Shown: positions 44,079 to 52,996, counted from the first letter of the stretch. The stretch: DNA of 64,000 bases from JAXLWB01 sp046328715 (GCA_046328715.1 JAXLWB010000034.1:46010-110009); one strand, 5' to 3'. Notes: generated by a model not told the origin, from the sequence alone. Program-made: numbers and translations.

Positions 44079-45014
44079 ATGACGAATCAACCAACGACTC
44101 CATCACCAACGCTCCAACTGCCGGTTGGCTTTGCCTTTAGCCAATCCAGCTTACAAGCCTACGAGGATTGCCCACGGCGTTTCTGGCTGACCTATGTCCA
44201 GCAGTTGCCCTGGCCCGCATTGGAGGCTTCGCCGATTCAGGAGCACGAACGCTTGATGCGTTTGGGAGAAGCCTTTCATCGCCTAGTTGAGCGTAGCGAG
44301 ATCGGCATGGAGGGTGAATTACTTGCGGCCAATCTCGAACGTCCTCTGGCGGATTGGTTCAATGCTTATCTGCGCCAACGGCCGCGTGATCTGCCAACGG
44401 AGTACCTGGAGGTGGAGAAGGTAGTTTCGATTGCGGATCCTTCTAGAACCAGCTTCGGAATGCGCAATGCGGCATCAGATAGCTACCCTCCCGTTCGCTT
44501 AGCGGCCAAGTATGACCTGATTGCTGCTGAAAGTAATGGCAGGGTGGTAATCATTGATTGGAAGACAGCGCGCCGCCGCACCGACCCAGCGACGTTACGC
44601 AGGCGCGTGCAAAGTTGGGTTTATCCATTTGTGTTAGTCGAAGCCAGCGATAAGCTGCCCTTTGGTCCTCTCCGCCCCGAACAAGTGGAGATGCGTTATT
44701 GGTTTACTGCTGCGCCTTCGCAGCCTGTGGTCTTTCGCTATGATGCCGCCCAACACGAGGAAAATCGCCAGAAGCTCACCTATCTGTTGCAGAAAATCCT
44801 GGCAGGCACAAGCGAAGCTGAGTTTCCCAGGATTCCAGATACAGAGCAGAATCGCAAACGCTTTTGCGACTTTTGCATCTATCGGAGCCGCTGCAATCGT
44901 GGTGTCTTTGCCGGTGATCTCGAAGAACTGATGGATGATGAACAATTCTATGCGGTCGATCTGGAGAAAGCCTTAGAGTTTACCCTGCAAGACGTGGGAG
45001 AGCTAGCATTCTAG
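44079..45014 (+). CDS. PD-(D/E)XK nuclease with probable 4Fe-4S cluster (RecB/Cas4-like)
   Basis: About 311 residues from the ATG at 44079. The nuclease core shows AAKYDLI...VVIIDWKTA (Asp and the DxK pair) and the QSWVYPFVL helix of the RecB-family QxxxY motif. One Cys sits early in YEDCPRRFW and three cluster at the end (FCDFCIYRSRCNRG), the spacing of the Fe-S cluster in AddB and Cas4 nucleases. No helicase domain is attached. No cas genes or arrays are in the window. It lies 24 bp upstream of recJ, so the pair probably works in DNA end resection. Confidence 0.87.
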   Translation: MTNQPTTPSPTLQLPVGFAFSQSSLQAYEDCPRRFWLTYVQQLPWPALEASPIQEHERLMRLGEAFHRLVERSEIGMEGELLAANLERPLADWFNAYLRQRPRDLPTEYLEVEKVVSIADPSRTSFGMRNAASDSYPPVRLAAKYDLIAAESNGRVVIIDWKTARRRTDPATLRRRVQSWVYPFVLVEASDKLPFGPLRPEQVEMRYWFTAAPSQPVVFRYDAAQHEENRQKLTYLLQKILAGTSEAEFPRIPDTEQNRKRFCDFCIYRSRCNRGVFAGDLEELMDDEQFYAVDLEKALEFTLQDVGELAF

Positions 45015-45037
45015 AAAGGGCGAAAAAAGAGTAACCT

Positions 45038-47467
45038 ATGGCTCAAACTTGGAACCTTTGCCCGCCTGCCACACCCTCACCCGAATTGACCGCCTTTGTC
45101 GGTGGTCATCCGCTGGTGGCACAGTTGTTGGCCCAGCGCAGTGTCGATACACCAGAAAAAGCGCGCGCCTTTCTCAATCCAAATCTTTACCGCCCCGCCA
45201 GTCCCAGCCAGTTACTTGGGTTGGATTGTGCGGCTATGCTACTCAAGTCGGCGATTGACAAAAAGCAAAACATTCTGGTTTGGGGCGATTTTGACGTCGA
45301 TGGACAGACCAGCACGGCACTGCTTGTTTCAGCCTTGCGCCAACTGAGCGCCGAAGAGCGTGTTCAATTCCATGTTCCCAACCGCTTTGCCGAAAGTCAT
45401 GGCATTCGTCTGCCCAAGTTACAGGAAAAGCTCGCCGATGCAACCTTCAAACCGCAAGTGATTGTCACCTGCGATACTGGCATTGCTGAGGCAGAAGCGA
45501 TTGCCTACGCCAAAGATCAAGGGCTGACTGTGATCGTTACCGATCATCACGATCTGCCCAAAGAGATATTGGAGATTCGAGATTGGGGAGCCGAGATTGA
45601 CTTCGCGGGATTACAATCGCTCATCTCCAATCTCGAATCTCCCTATCCGGTTTTGCGCGCCGATGCCATTGTCAACCCAAAGTTGCAGCCTGCCACTGAT
45701 CCGCTACGGACCTTGCCTGGCGTCGGCGTAGCCTTCAAGTTGGTTCAGCGCCTCTTTGAGTTATGTGGGCGGGCAGGCGAAGAGAAAGAATTGCTCGATC
45801 TGGTGGCGTTAGGCATTGTGGCTGATGTGGCGGAGCAGGTCAATGATGCCCGTTATTTGCTGCAGTTGGGGTTGGAGCAACTGCGCCGCACCCGTCGGGC
45901 TGGTCTGCTGGCGCTGATGAATGTCTCGCGCATTGTCCCCACCAATCTAAGCGCAGAATCGATCGGTTTCCAGTTGGGACCGCGCATGAATGCCTTGGGC
46001 CGCCTTGAGGATGCTACCGTCTCCGTCGAGCTACTGACCACCATCGACGCCATCCGTGCCGGCCAACTAGCCGCTAAGCTCGAACGTTTGAATCAGGAGC
46101 GGCGCCTGCTCACCACGCAAACGACCAGTGCGGCGATGGACATGCTCGAGCGCAACCCGGAGTTGCTTGATTTTAATGCATTGGTACTAGCACATCCCGG
46201 TTGGCACGCTGGTATTGTTGGGATTGTGGCTTCGCGCTTGGTGGAAGAGTTTGGCAAACCTGCGCTACTGTTGCTCACTCCGCCAGGGGAAGCAGCGCGT
46301 GGCAGTGCCCGTAGCATCCCCGGCGTCGATATTGGGGCCTCAATTGCAGCCTGTAGTTCTCTGCTTCTGACTCATGGGGGTCATCCTGGAGCGGCTGGCG
46401 TGAGCCTGCTGCCTGAAAATATCGACCGTTTCCGGCGTGAATTGAGTCGTCAGATTGAGTTGCATCGCGATGAAAATGTACAAAGCGGGCTGCTAATTGA
46501 TGCCGAAGTAAACATCGACCAGCTCAACCTGGATCTGGCCTACGAGATCAATCGCCTAGCTCCCTTTGGCAACGGCAACCCGATGCCCCAATTCCTGAGT
46601 CGGGCACTCACTGTGGTGGACGATCAACGGATTGGCCGAGAGGGAAAACATCGCAAGTTGCAGGTTCAAGCCGATGGGCATCCTGCCAAACATCCTGTGC
46701 TTTGGTTCAACGGAGCCGATGCACCAATTCCGCCTGGGCCAGTGGATTTGTTGTATACGCTTGGTGTCAACGAGTATAAAGGCGAACGAACGCTGCAACT
46801 GAGCTTTGTCGCCATTCGCCCGACGCAGCAGGAGAGTATTGCCCTTTCAGGCCAGCAAAAAGGGTTGCGGGTGGAGGACCTACGCAAGAAAATTGTTGAT
46901 CCTGCGGATCTGCCGCAGCCTGGCACAGCGCTCTGGTACGCCGAAGGAGCACTCCTAGAGGCTGACAACAACAAAGTGACTTACACGCCAAGGACCATGC
47001 TAACGCCTACCTCTTACCCCTCACCCCTCGTCCTCTGGTCGATCCCGCCTGCGCCTGACTTGTTGGACTGGCTCGTGGAAACTTCAGGTGCCAGCGAACT
47101 TTACCTCTGTGGCCGCGAAACTTGTGACGATTCGCTCGATGCTGTGCTGAAGAGCGTAGCCAGCATGTGCAACTTCGCACTCAAACGCGATCACCAACTC
47201 GATCTGGCGCGCATGTCGGCTCGCCTTGGTACCACCGAAGCGGTGATTCGTCACAGTTTGTTGTGGCTAGAATCGCGCGGGCTGATCCGCATCGAGCAGT
47301 GGATCGGCAGTGACAATCTGCGCATCGGCGAGGGAAGTGGCCATCGGCGCGCCGAAGAAGCGGAAGAATTACAGGCACAGCTTCAACAGAAACTAGCCGA
47401 AGTGCGCGCCTACCGAAGATTTTTTCTGCGTGCGAAGGTTAGTGAGTTGGGGTTAGGTGAGAGATAA
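45038..47467 (+). CDS. recJ: Single-stranded-DNA exonuclease RecJ
   Basis: An 809-residue DHH/DHHA1 protein. Catalytic motifs are DFDVDGQTS (residues 84-92), CDTGI, TDHH (167-170), the later ALGIVADV, and GGHPGAAG in the DHHA1 domain; the OB-fold follows. After about residue 650 a C-terminal extension carries a winged-helix-like part (LARMSARLGTTEAVIRHSLLWLESRGLIRIE) seen in longer RecJ proteins. Residues about 178-203, just after the DHH motif, are encoded by a perfect 16-bp hairpin repeat and have no counterpart in ordinary RecJ, where LP is soon followed by AIVNPK. All catalytic residues remain, so the enzyme is probably active. Confidence 0.93.
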   Translation: MAQTWNLCPPATPSPELTAFVGGHPLVAQLLAQRSVDTPEKARAFLNPNLYRPASPSQLLGLDCAAMLLKSAIDKKQNILVWGDFDVDGQTSTALLVSALRQLSAEERVQFHVPNRFAESHGIRLPKLQEKLADATFKPQVIVTCDTGIAEAEAIAYAKDQGLTVIVTDHHDLPKEILEIRDWGAEIDFAGLQSLISNLESPYPVLRADAIVNPKLQPATDPLRTLPGVGVAFKLVQRLFELCGRAGEEKELLDLVALGIVADVAEQVNDARYLLQLGLEQLRRTRRAGLLALMNVSRIVPTNLSAESIGFQLGPRMNALGRLEDATVSVELLTTIDAIRAGQLAAKLERLNQERRLLTTQTTSAAMDMLERNPELLDFNALVLAHPGWHAGIVGIVASRLVEEFGKPALLLLTPPGEAARGSARSIPGVDIGASIAACSSLLLTHGGHPGAAGVSLLPENIDRFRRELSRQIELHRDENVQSGLLIDAEVNIDQLNLDLAYEINRLAPFGNGNPMPQFLSRALTVVDDQRIGREGKHRKLQVQADGHPAKHPVLWFNGADAPIPPGPVDLLYTLGVNEYKGERTLQLSFVAIRPTQQESIALSGQQKGLRVEDLRKKIVDPADLPQPGTALWYAEGALLEADNNKVTYTPRTMLTPTSYPSPLVLWSIPPAPDLLDWLVETSGASELYLCGRETCDDSLDAVLKSVASMCNFALKRDHQLDLARMSARLGTTEAVIRHSLLWLESRGLIRIEQWIGSDNLRIGEGSGHRRAEEAEELQAQLQQKLAEVRAYRRFFLRAKVSELGLGER
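45571..45642. repeat. Perfect repeat hairpin inserted in frame in recJ
   Basis: GGAGATTCGAGATTGG (45571-45586) and its exact complement (45627-45642) flank a 40-base loop. It is in frame and adds about 25 residues (EIRDWGAEIDFAGLQSLI and on) in a surface loop after the DHH motif. Confidence 0.85.
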
Positions 47468-47493
47468 CATGAAACCAGCGCTAACCGGAAAGT

Positions 47494-47529
47494 AGGTAAT
47501 TGAGTAATTACCAAGCGACTCAATTACCT
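47494..47529. repeat. AGGTAATTGAGT hairpin behind recJ
   Basis: AGGTAATTGAGT (47494-47505) and its exact complement (47518-47529). The left arm with the adjoining bases is itself palindromic (GGTAATTgagtAATTACC). It lies 27 bp behind the recJ stop. Confidence 0.8.
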
Positions 47530-47551
47530 ATTACACGATTGAAATGCTTCC

Positions 47552-49681
47552 ATGATTTCCAAAGAGATATATTTCGTGCACTCCGATCAATCTCCCAACC
47601 TCCCAATCTCTAATCTGCAATCCCTGTGGTGGAACAATCGTATCTCCAACCTTCCTTGGGAATCTCTCATTCTTCTTATTGCCCTTCTCGTTCGCCTCTG
47701 GCGAATCAACAGCCAATCCTTCTGGTTCGACGAGGCCGTCAGCCTGGATTGGGCGCAGCGTCCGCTTTGGCAGACCTGGACCGAGTTAATGACCTTTGTG
47801 CAGGACAAACATCCACCCTTTTACTATATTCTGTTACATGGTTGGATGCAGTTGCTGAGATGGTTTGGATTGGGACAAAGCGATGCAGCCCTACGCCTGT
47901 TGGGTGTCTTGCTCGGCACGCTCACTGTGCTGGGGGTGCTACAACTCGGGCTTTGGACAACCAAACGCAATGTGGCGCTGTTGACCGGGCTGTTGGTGGC
48001 GCTTTCACCCTTGTTGATCTGGTACAGCCAGGAGTTACGCATGTTTCAACTGGCAACGGCGGCGATCATCTGGTCGGCCTATTTTCTGGTACGGGCCTGG
48101 TATGCAGAAGGAACGGCTGAGAGGTTGCGCTTCTGGGTGGGTATGATCCTGACGTTGGAAATCGCGCTTTATAGTTATCTCTTTAGTGCCTTCATTTTGC
48201 CAGCGGCGGGGATTACCTTGCTGGGGCTGTGGATCGTACAACGGCGTGGGCGCGAGTTTGTGGAAGGCGTGCTTGCATTGGGAGTGACCACCTTGCTCTT
48301 TTTGCCGTTGGCGCGCAATGCCTGGCAGGTGAGTGGTGAAGAAGCAGTGGCTGGTCGCCCGTTTCAAGACTTTTTGGCGAATCAATGGAATTTACTTCGT
48401 GTCTTTACTATCTGGCGTGTCAGTTGGCCATCGATCCTTAGCCTTGCAGCGTTACTCTGCTTTTCACTACTCTTCATGCTTGGCTTGATTGCAATTCTCG
48501 CCAAACGGAAAGCCGCACCCGATGTCGATCATGCCGAAGGTGCCACCTATGCCTGGGATTACGACGATGACGATCCTTTGCGTTTTCTGCCGCTGATTTG
48601 GCTGGGGGTGCCGTTACTGATCGCTAATCTGCTCCTAGTTAAGGATCAGACCATCTTTGCCGAAGATCGCTATCTGCTCTTTCTCGTTCCCTTTTTGCTC
48701 TGGATTGTCGCCGAGGGTGTGGTTTGGCTCTGGACGTTGGTGCGCCACAAACGCTTGACAACTTTGCCTCATCACTATCCCTTTGCAGGTGTCGGTGGTT
48801 TGCTAGTGGCTGGGATCTTGGCTGCTTCTCTGCCCAGCCTGAGTGCGCCGAGCCTGGCCCGTGAAAATTGGCGAGCCGCAGCCGATTATATTTTAGAGAT
48901 ACAACAGGCCAATCCCAATCTGAGGGCGGCGGTGGTAGCCCATGTGGATTACACACGGTTACCGCTGCAATGGTATCTGCGCAAAGCGATGACTGAAACT
49001 GAGTTACCACTCTACTTTCCCTTTGGCGGCACGTTAACCCCTGAACAAATCGAACCGGCGATCGCGCCACCGTTGCAGGGAATTGCCGATCTGGGCATCG
49101 ATACGATCTGGCTGACGGAGAGTCACTTGGAAGGGGTGGACGATGGACGCTTGGTGGAAAACTGGCTCGCCCAACATTTCGCCCTGATCACAGAACAGTT
49201 TCCGAATGGAATCAAGCTGAGCGGTTATGCGCTGCGGACCCAATACAAACAATTACCCCAATTATCAATACCTGCATCACATTTACAGCGTGAGCTCATT
49301 CCTGGTTTGACGCTGGCAGCCTGTGAGATCGTCAACCCACAAACCAGCGCCCAGGACGAGACAATGCATCCACCCAGCGGATGGGTTCATGTGCGCCTTT
49401 GGTGGCAAGCGACCGACAAGATCACCGAAGATTACATCGCCTCAGTCCAAATGGTTGGTGAGGAAGGTGTTTGGGGCGAACGGCTCTATCGCAGCAACGA
49501 AGCATTACGTCGCTGGCCGACCAGCAGTTGGAACGTCGGCGACATCGTGCGCGACGAGATCGATGTCAATCTCAACCCGGTGACACCCGCCAATCAGTAC
49601 CCAATTGTGGTTGGTGTTAAGAACGCAGCCGATCAATCGATTGGCGAAAAAGTAGAGTGCGGGAAAGTACAAATCGATTAA
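47552..49681 (+). CDS. Polytopic PMT/ArnT-like glycosyltransferase
   Basis: A 709-residue membrane protein of the GT-C type. After TM1 it has FWFDEAVSLDWAQ, the Asp-Glu pair of the first outer loop typical of dolichyl/undecaprenyl-phosphate mannosyltransferase-like enzymes, then DKHPPFYYILLHGWM. About ten to eleven further membrane segments follow, and an outer domain of about 250 residues. It would use a lipid-linked sugar (perhaps made by the GT2 at 21505) to modify exported proteins or glycolipids. The first 45 residues (DQSPNLPISNLQSLWWNN) come from AATCTCC-type repeat DNA; a native start may have lain closer to TM1. Confidence 0.83.
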   Translation: MISKEIYFVHSDQSPNLPISNLQSLWWNNRISNLPWESLILLIALLVRLWRINSQSFWFDEAVSLDWAQRPLWQTWTELMTFVQDKHPPFYYILLHGWMQLLRWFGLGQSDAALRLLGVLLGTLTVLGVLQLGLWTTKRNVALLTGLLVALSPLLIWYSQELRMFQLATAAIIWSAYFLVRAWYAEGTAERLRFWVGMILTLEIALYSYLFSAFILPAAGITLLGLWIVQRRGREFVEGVLALGVTTLLFLPLARNAWQVSGEEAVAGRPFQDFLANQWNLLRVFTIWRVSWPSILSLAALLCFSLLFMLGLIAILAKRKAAPDVDHAEGATYAWDYDDDDPLRFLPLIWLGVPLLIANLLLVKDQTIFAEDRYLLFLVPFLLWIVAEGVVWLWTLVRHKRLTTLPHHYPFAGVGGLLVAGILAASLPSLSAPSLARENWRAAADYILEIQQANPNLRAAVVAHVDYTRLPLQWYLRKAMTETELPLYFPFGGTLTPEQIEPAIAPPLQGIADLGIDTIWLTESHLEGVDDGRLVENWLAQHFALITEQFPNGIKLSGYALRTQYKQLPQLSIPASHLQRELIPGLTLAACEIVNPQTSAQDETMHPPSGWVHVRLWWQATDKITEDYIASVQMVGEEGVWGERLYRSNEALRRWPTSSWNVGDIVRDEIDVNLNPVTPANQYPIVVGVKNAADQSIGEKVECGKVQID

Positions 49682-49683
49682 TC

Positions 49684-49712
49684 TTGACAATAGTAACGTT
49701 GCCCGTTATTAT
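49684..49712 (+). promoter_or_regulatory. Promoter of the higBA operon
   Basis: TTGACA (49684-49689), a 17-bp spacer and TATTAT (49707-49712). An extra TATAAT lies at 49710-49715. The toxin ATG is at 49719, so transcription would start at or next to the start codon, giving a leaderless message. Confidence 0.6.
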
Positions 49713-49718
49713 AATGGC

Positions 49719-50003
49719 ATGATCCGGAGTTTTGCTGATCGAGAAAGCGAGAAATTATTCCAGCGAGAATTTTCTCGAAAATTTCCTCCAGATATTCAAC
49801 ACCGAGTAAGAATCAAGTTGGAAATTCTTGATGCAGCGGAAAGTTTGGATGATCTACGTCTGCCACCGTCTAATCACTTGGAAGCACTATCTGGTGACAG
49901 GCAAGGTCAATACAGCATTCGTGTCAATCGGCAATGGCGGATCTGCTTTGTCTGGAACGAAGGTAACGCCTACTTGGTTGAATTAGTGGATTATCATAAG
50001 TGA
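49719..50003 (+). CDS. higB: HigB-type mRNA-interferase toxin
   Basis: A 94-residue RelE-superfamily toxin of the plasmid-maintenance killer group: LRLPPSNHLEALSGDRQGQYSIRVNRQWRICF contains the conserved LxGxRxGxYSIRVNxxWRI block whose basic residues act on ribosome-bound mRNA. Length and order (toxin first) fit HigBA. It is followed by higA after 7 bp. The consensus-like promoter leaves little or no leader. All the residues I expect are present, so it should be functional. Confidence 0.93.
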   Translation: MIRSFADRESEKLFQREFSRKFPPDIQHRVRIKLEILDAAESLDDLRLPPSNHLEALSGDRQGQYSIRVNRQWRICFVWNEGNAYLVELVDYHK

Positions 50004-50010
50004 GATCAAA

Positions 50011-50319
50011 ATGACACAAAACAAGTTGCCGCCAATTCATCCAGGAGAGATTCTCAACGAAGAATTTTTACAACCCTATGGTCTTAGCCAATATCGTTTG
50101 GCCAAGGAGATTGGTGTTCCTGCACGGCGTATTAACGAAATTGTACATGGCAAACGATCAATTACCCCAAATACTGCTTTACGGCTCTCTCGGTATTTCG
50201 GTCTTTCAGAACGATTTTGGCTAAATTTGCAAACTCGTTATGATCTAGAAATAGAGAAGGACCGTTTGGCAGAGCGATTGCTCCATGAAGTTCATGTCTT
50301 TTCACCTGTGCCGGCATAG
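50011..50319 (+). CDS. higA: HigA-type antitoxin
   Basis: A 102-residue XRE-fold antitoxin. It starts with the typical LPPIHPGEILNEEFLQPYGLS, then the helix-turn-helix (YRLAKEIGVPARRINEIVHGKRSI) and the FGLSERFWLNLQTRYDLE segment shared by HigA/VapI proteins. It binds HigB and represses the operon promoter together with it. A near-perfect hairpin follows 13 bp behind the stop. Confidence 0.94.
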   Translation: MTQNKLPPIHPGEILNEEFLQPYGLSQYRLAKEIGVPARRINEIVHGKRSITPNTALRLSRYFGLSERFWLNLQTRYDLEIEKDRLAERLLHEVHVFSPVPA

Positions 50320-50332
50320 ATTGTGAAAATAG

Positions 50333-50372
50333 CTGTGTCATTGGGAAATCACACAATTACCCAATGACACAG
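50333..50372. terminator. Hairpin between convergent higA and carboxypeptidase genes
   Basis: CTGTGTCATTGGG (50333-50345) pairs exactly with CCCAATGACACAG (50360-50372). No strong T run on either side, but the place, 10-15 bp from both stops, suits a two-way terminator. It resembles the other repeat hairpins in the window. Confidence 0.65.
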
Positions 50373-50381
50373 TTACAACAA

Positions 50382-52985
50382 CTACCGCAAAATCACCGCC
50401 GCATCGGTGTCGTTTGCGCCAAAGCCATAGACCGAGCCATCCCAGTATGCACTCCAGGTGCAGCTAGTGGTCGCCCCAATGGTACCTGGCGTACAAACAA
50501 TGAGATCCGAGCCATCGCCGCTTAGTCCGCTGTTAGTGACAAAGGTGCCGATGGTGCTCAAGTAAATCTTGCCAGTTGCACTGTCGATCCAGCCAGCGTT
50601 TAGATCTTCCGAGTTGGCTTCTCCCAACCCCACATCCGAACCGTCAAAGTACAACGACCAGGTTCCTGATGTATTGCTGCCTAAACTGGTGGGGCTAAAG
50701 GCCACCAGATCCTCGTCATCCCCGGAAGCACCAGTGACAGCAAAAGCTCCCAACGTGCTGATCACCAATCGACCATCCGGGGCGATCAGAATGGCGTCAA
50801 TGTCTTCGTTGACAGTAGACAATCCCACATCCGAACCGTCAAAGTACATGGCAAATGAACCAGCAGTCGTGGTTCCTGTACTGGTGGCCGTAAAACTAAC
50901 AACATCGGAATCAGCGACCGTTCCCACACCTGGTACGGCCGTGTTGACATCAAAAGACATCAGATAGGAACCATTCGGCAGACGAGCCAATGCATCGACA
51001 TCACTGGTGATGCCCACGTCGGAGAGGTCCAGTATCATCGACCAACTGTTGGTCGCCACGTTATGCTGAATCACATCTTCATCGGCAAAGGTCACGCCGC
51101 CAATTGTTCCATTCGTGCTGGAGCTGAGCAGAATCCGGTCAGCCGCCGGAGTTGTCGTGGGGACAGGGGTACTGGTCGACGTTGGTGTGTTTGTAGGTAG
51201 AGGAGTAGTGGTTGATGTTGGGGTTGCCGTCGGGGTTGCGGTTGAGGCGCCATTGGTGATCTCGACAAAGACAGCCGAGGGCACACCCCAATTGCCATCA
51301 CTGTCCTGCGCCTCCACAAAGAGCGTATGGCGTCCAGTCGTCCAGCCGGTGGTGTCGATAGTGGCACTCACGCCTTCTACGTTGCTATTAAAACTGCTAT
51401 CACCAGGATTCATCGCCACAGTACCGCTGGCTTTCCATGAAGGCAGATCAATCGAGTAACGAGCCGCTTGGATGTTCTGTGTCGGCTCCACACCCCAGCC
51501 ATTACTGTTGTAGCGTGTATCATCTGCTGTTGCGCTCAATGTAACCGAATCACCCGCATTCACTGCTGGTGCGCTGACCGTAACCGTTAAAACATCCGGA
51601 CCCAAAGGTGCTTGATAGGGACGACGAGCCGCTTTGAAAGCATAGTAAAGGGCTGGTTTATTCTTGGGGATAATATTGGACTCGAAGAAGCTGCATGACT
51701 CGAAGAAATTCTGCCCCACTTCAAAGGTATAACTCGCAATGCCCAATTTGCCATAGGTATAATCATCGGTCGTGCCGGAGGTGCCATAAAGACAGTTTGG
51801 CCCATTGCAGACCTGATAGCCATTATAGTAACCAAACTTGCGCCCCAACGTTTGCAATGCAGTTACATTGGGGGCAGGCGTCGTAGTCCATCCCCAGGGA
51901 TAGAGGACAAGTTCGGCATAGCTGTGCAGCGTGATAAAGACGCCTTCGGTATCGGATGGGGCAGGATCGCTGTCGTTGGGGCCGCGCAGATCAGGGAAGA
52001 TCGAGTCCGCATAGCCTTCGACGGCCTGTACCTCTGGTTCGGAACTGGCGCTGGGACCACGATAGGTTTCGTTACAAGCCGAACTGCTGGAGCCTGGGAA
52101 GCCCCATTTGAAGTTACTGTTGCGATTGAGATCAGTGCCCCAACTCGAGGGAAAACCACAGCCGTCATTATTGTCGGTGTTCTTGCGCCAGAGTACACCA
52201 GTCTCGGCCTTCTTACGGCCATCGGGATTCACTTGTGGGATGAGATGTAGCTCAAAATGATCAAGCAACCAGGTGGCATCGGGATCAACGTTGTACTTGG
52301 CAACGAGCTCTTCGGCAAAGCGGGTGGACAATTCAGCCGTGGCATACTCACGGGCATGGATGGCGCTCATCAACATAAATTTCGGCTTGGGGCCAGGAAT
52401 CGCCTTGTTGGTTAGTACCAACACATTGAGATCATAGCCCGCTGCGTCGCCCGGTGTGGCCTTTTCCCAGCTATCTCCAATATCGGTCCAACTTGCCAGG
52501 TTTGGGTGCGCAGTCGCCAACGCTTGCAAGCTGTTGTAGGTCTCCTCGACCGTGCGGTAGCAGGCGTAGCCAGGAATGGAGCCAATCGCACTCGTGCCTG
52601 CGGCCTGTGCTTGTTTCATGGTATCGATCGAGGCATTGATCGCAGCCGTACGTGTTTCGTCAATCTCTACCTGAACGCCTTCTGTCTGTAGTTGCTCTAG
52701 TTCATTTTGTGAGACGTAAGCCACAGCGTAGCCCGCAGTAGTTGCCTCCTCGAAGACGTCCAAACGTTGGACCAACTCGTTTAGTTGGCCGCGATCCTTG
52801 AAATAGATACGTACGACCAGGGATGGGCTATCGCCTGGCTGTTCAACTTGCTCAGTATTACTACCGGCTGAGATGGCTGGCAAATAGACTTTCTGAGTTG
52901 CAGCACCGTTGTCCTGGGCACTGGCAACAGTACTCTGCGCTAAAACGAATAAAGTCAAAAGCAAGATAGCAATTCGGCGCTTCAT
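50382..52985 (-). CDS. Exported M14 zinc carboxypeptidase with Thr/Pro linker and C-terminal repeats
   Basis: An 867-residue exported metallopeptidase. After the signal peptide (ends VASAQ) comes KVYLPAISAG, then a propeptide-like region. The M14 domain (about 145-450) has the HAREYATAE zinc motif (HxxE), LIPQVNPDGR, RNTDNND/DLNRN substrate site, the third zinc His in LHSYAELVLYPWG, and the catalytic Glu in SYTFEVGQ. A beta domain and a TPT/STP-rich linker (about 585-625) follow. The last 240 residues contain at least three DGSDVGL-type repeats, propeller-like. GGGGGG precedes the ATG. It should trim peptides outside the cell, supplying oligopeptide uptake. Confidence 0.9.
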   Translation of the reverse strand: MKRRIAILLLTLFVLAQSTVASAQDNGAATQKVYLPAISAGSNTEQVEQPGDSPSLVVRIYFKDRGQLNELVQRLDVFEEATTAGYAVAYVSQNELEQLQTEGVQVEIDETRTAAINASIDTMKQAQAAGTSAIGSIPGYACYRTVEETYNSLQALATAHPNLASWTDIGDSWEKATPGDAAGYDLNVLVLTNKAIPGPKPKFMLMSAIHAREYATAELSTRFAEELVAKYNVDPDATWLLDHFELHLIPQVNPDGRKKAETGVLWRKNTDNNDGCGFPSSWGTDLNRNSNFKWGFPGSSSSACNETYRGPSASSEPEVQAVEGYADSIFPDLRGPNDSDPAPSDTEGVFITLHSYAELVLYPWGWTTTPAPNVTALQTLGRKFGYYNGYQVCNGPNCLYGTSGTTDDYTYGKLGIASYTFEVGQNFFESCSFFESNIIPKNKPALYYAFKAARRPYQAPLGPDVLTVTVSAPAVNAGDSVTLSATADDTRYNSNGWGVEPTQNIQAARYSIDLPSWKASGTVAMNPGDSSFNSNVEGVSATIDTTGWTTGRHTLFVEAQDSDGNWGVPSAVFVEITNGASTATPTATPTSTTTPLPTNTPTSTSTPVPTTTPAADRILLSSSTNGTIGGVTFADEDVIQHNVATNSWSMILDLSDVGITSDVDALARLPNGSYLMSFDVNTAVPGVGTVADSDVVSFTATSTGTTTAGSFAMYFDGSDVGLSTVNEDIDAILIAPDGRLVISTLGAFAVTGASGDDEDLVAFSPTSLGSNTSGTWSLYFDGSDVGLGEANSEDLNAGWIDSATGKIYLSTIGTFVTNSGLSGDGSDLIVCTPGTIGATTSCTWSAYWDGSVYGFGANDTDAAVILR

Positions 52986-52996
52986 ATCCCCCCTTG

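Noticed and set aside
44079..45014. Cas4 of a CRISPR system
   Set aside because: No other cas gene or array in the window and the neighbour is recJ; a general repair nuclease is more likely.
49710..49715. TATAAT as the -10 box of higBA
   Set aside because: The spacer to TTGACA would be 20 bp; TATTAT three bases upstream gives 17 bp.
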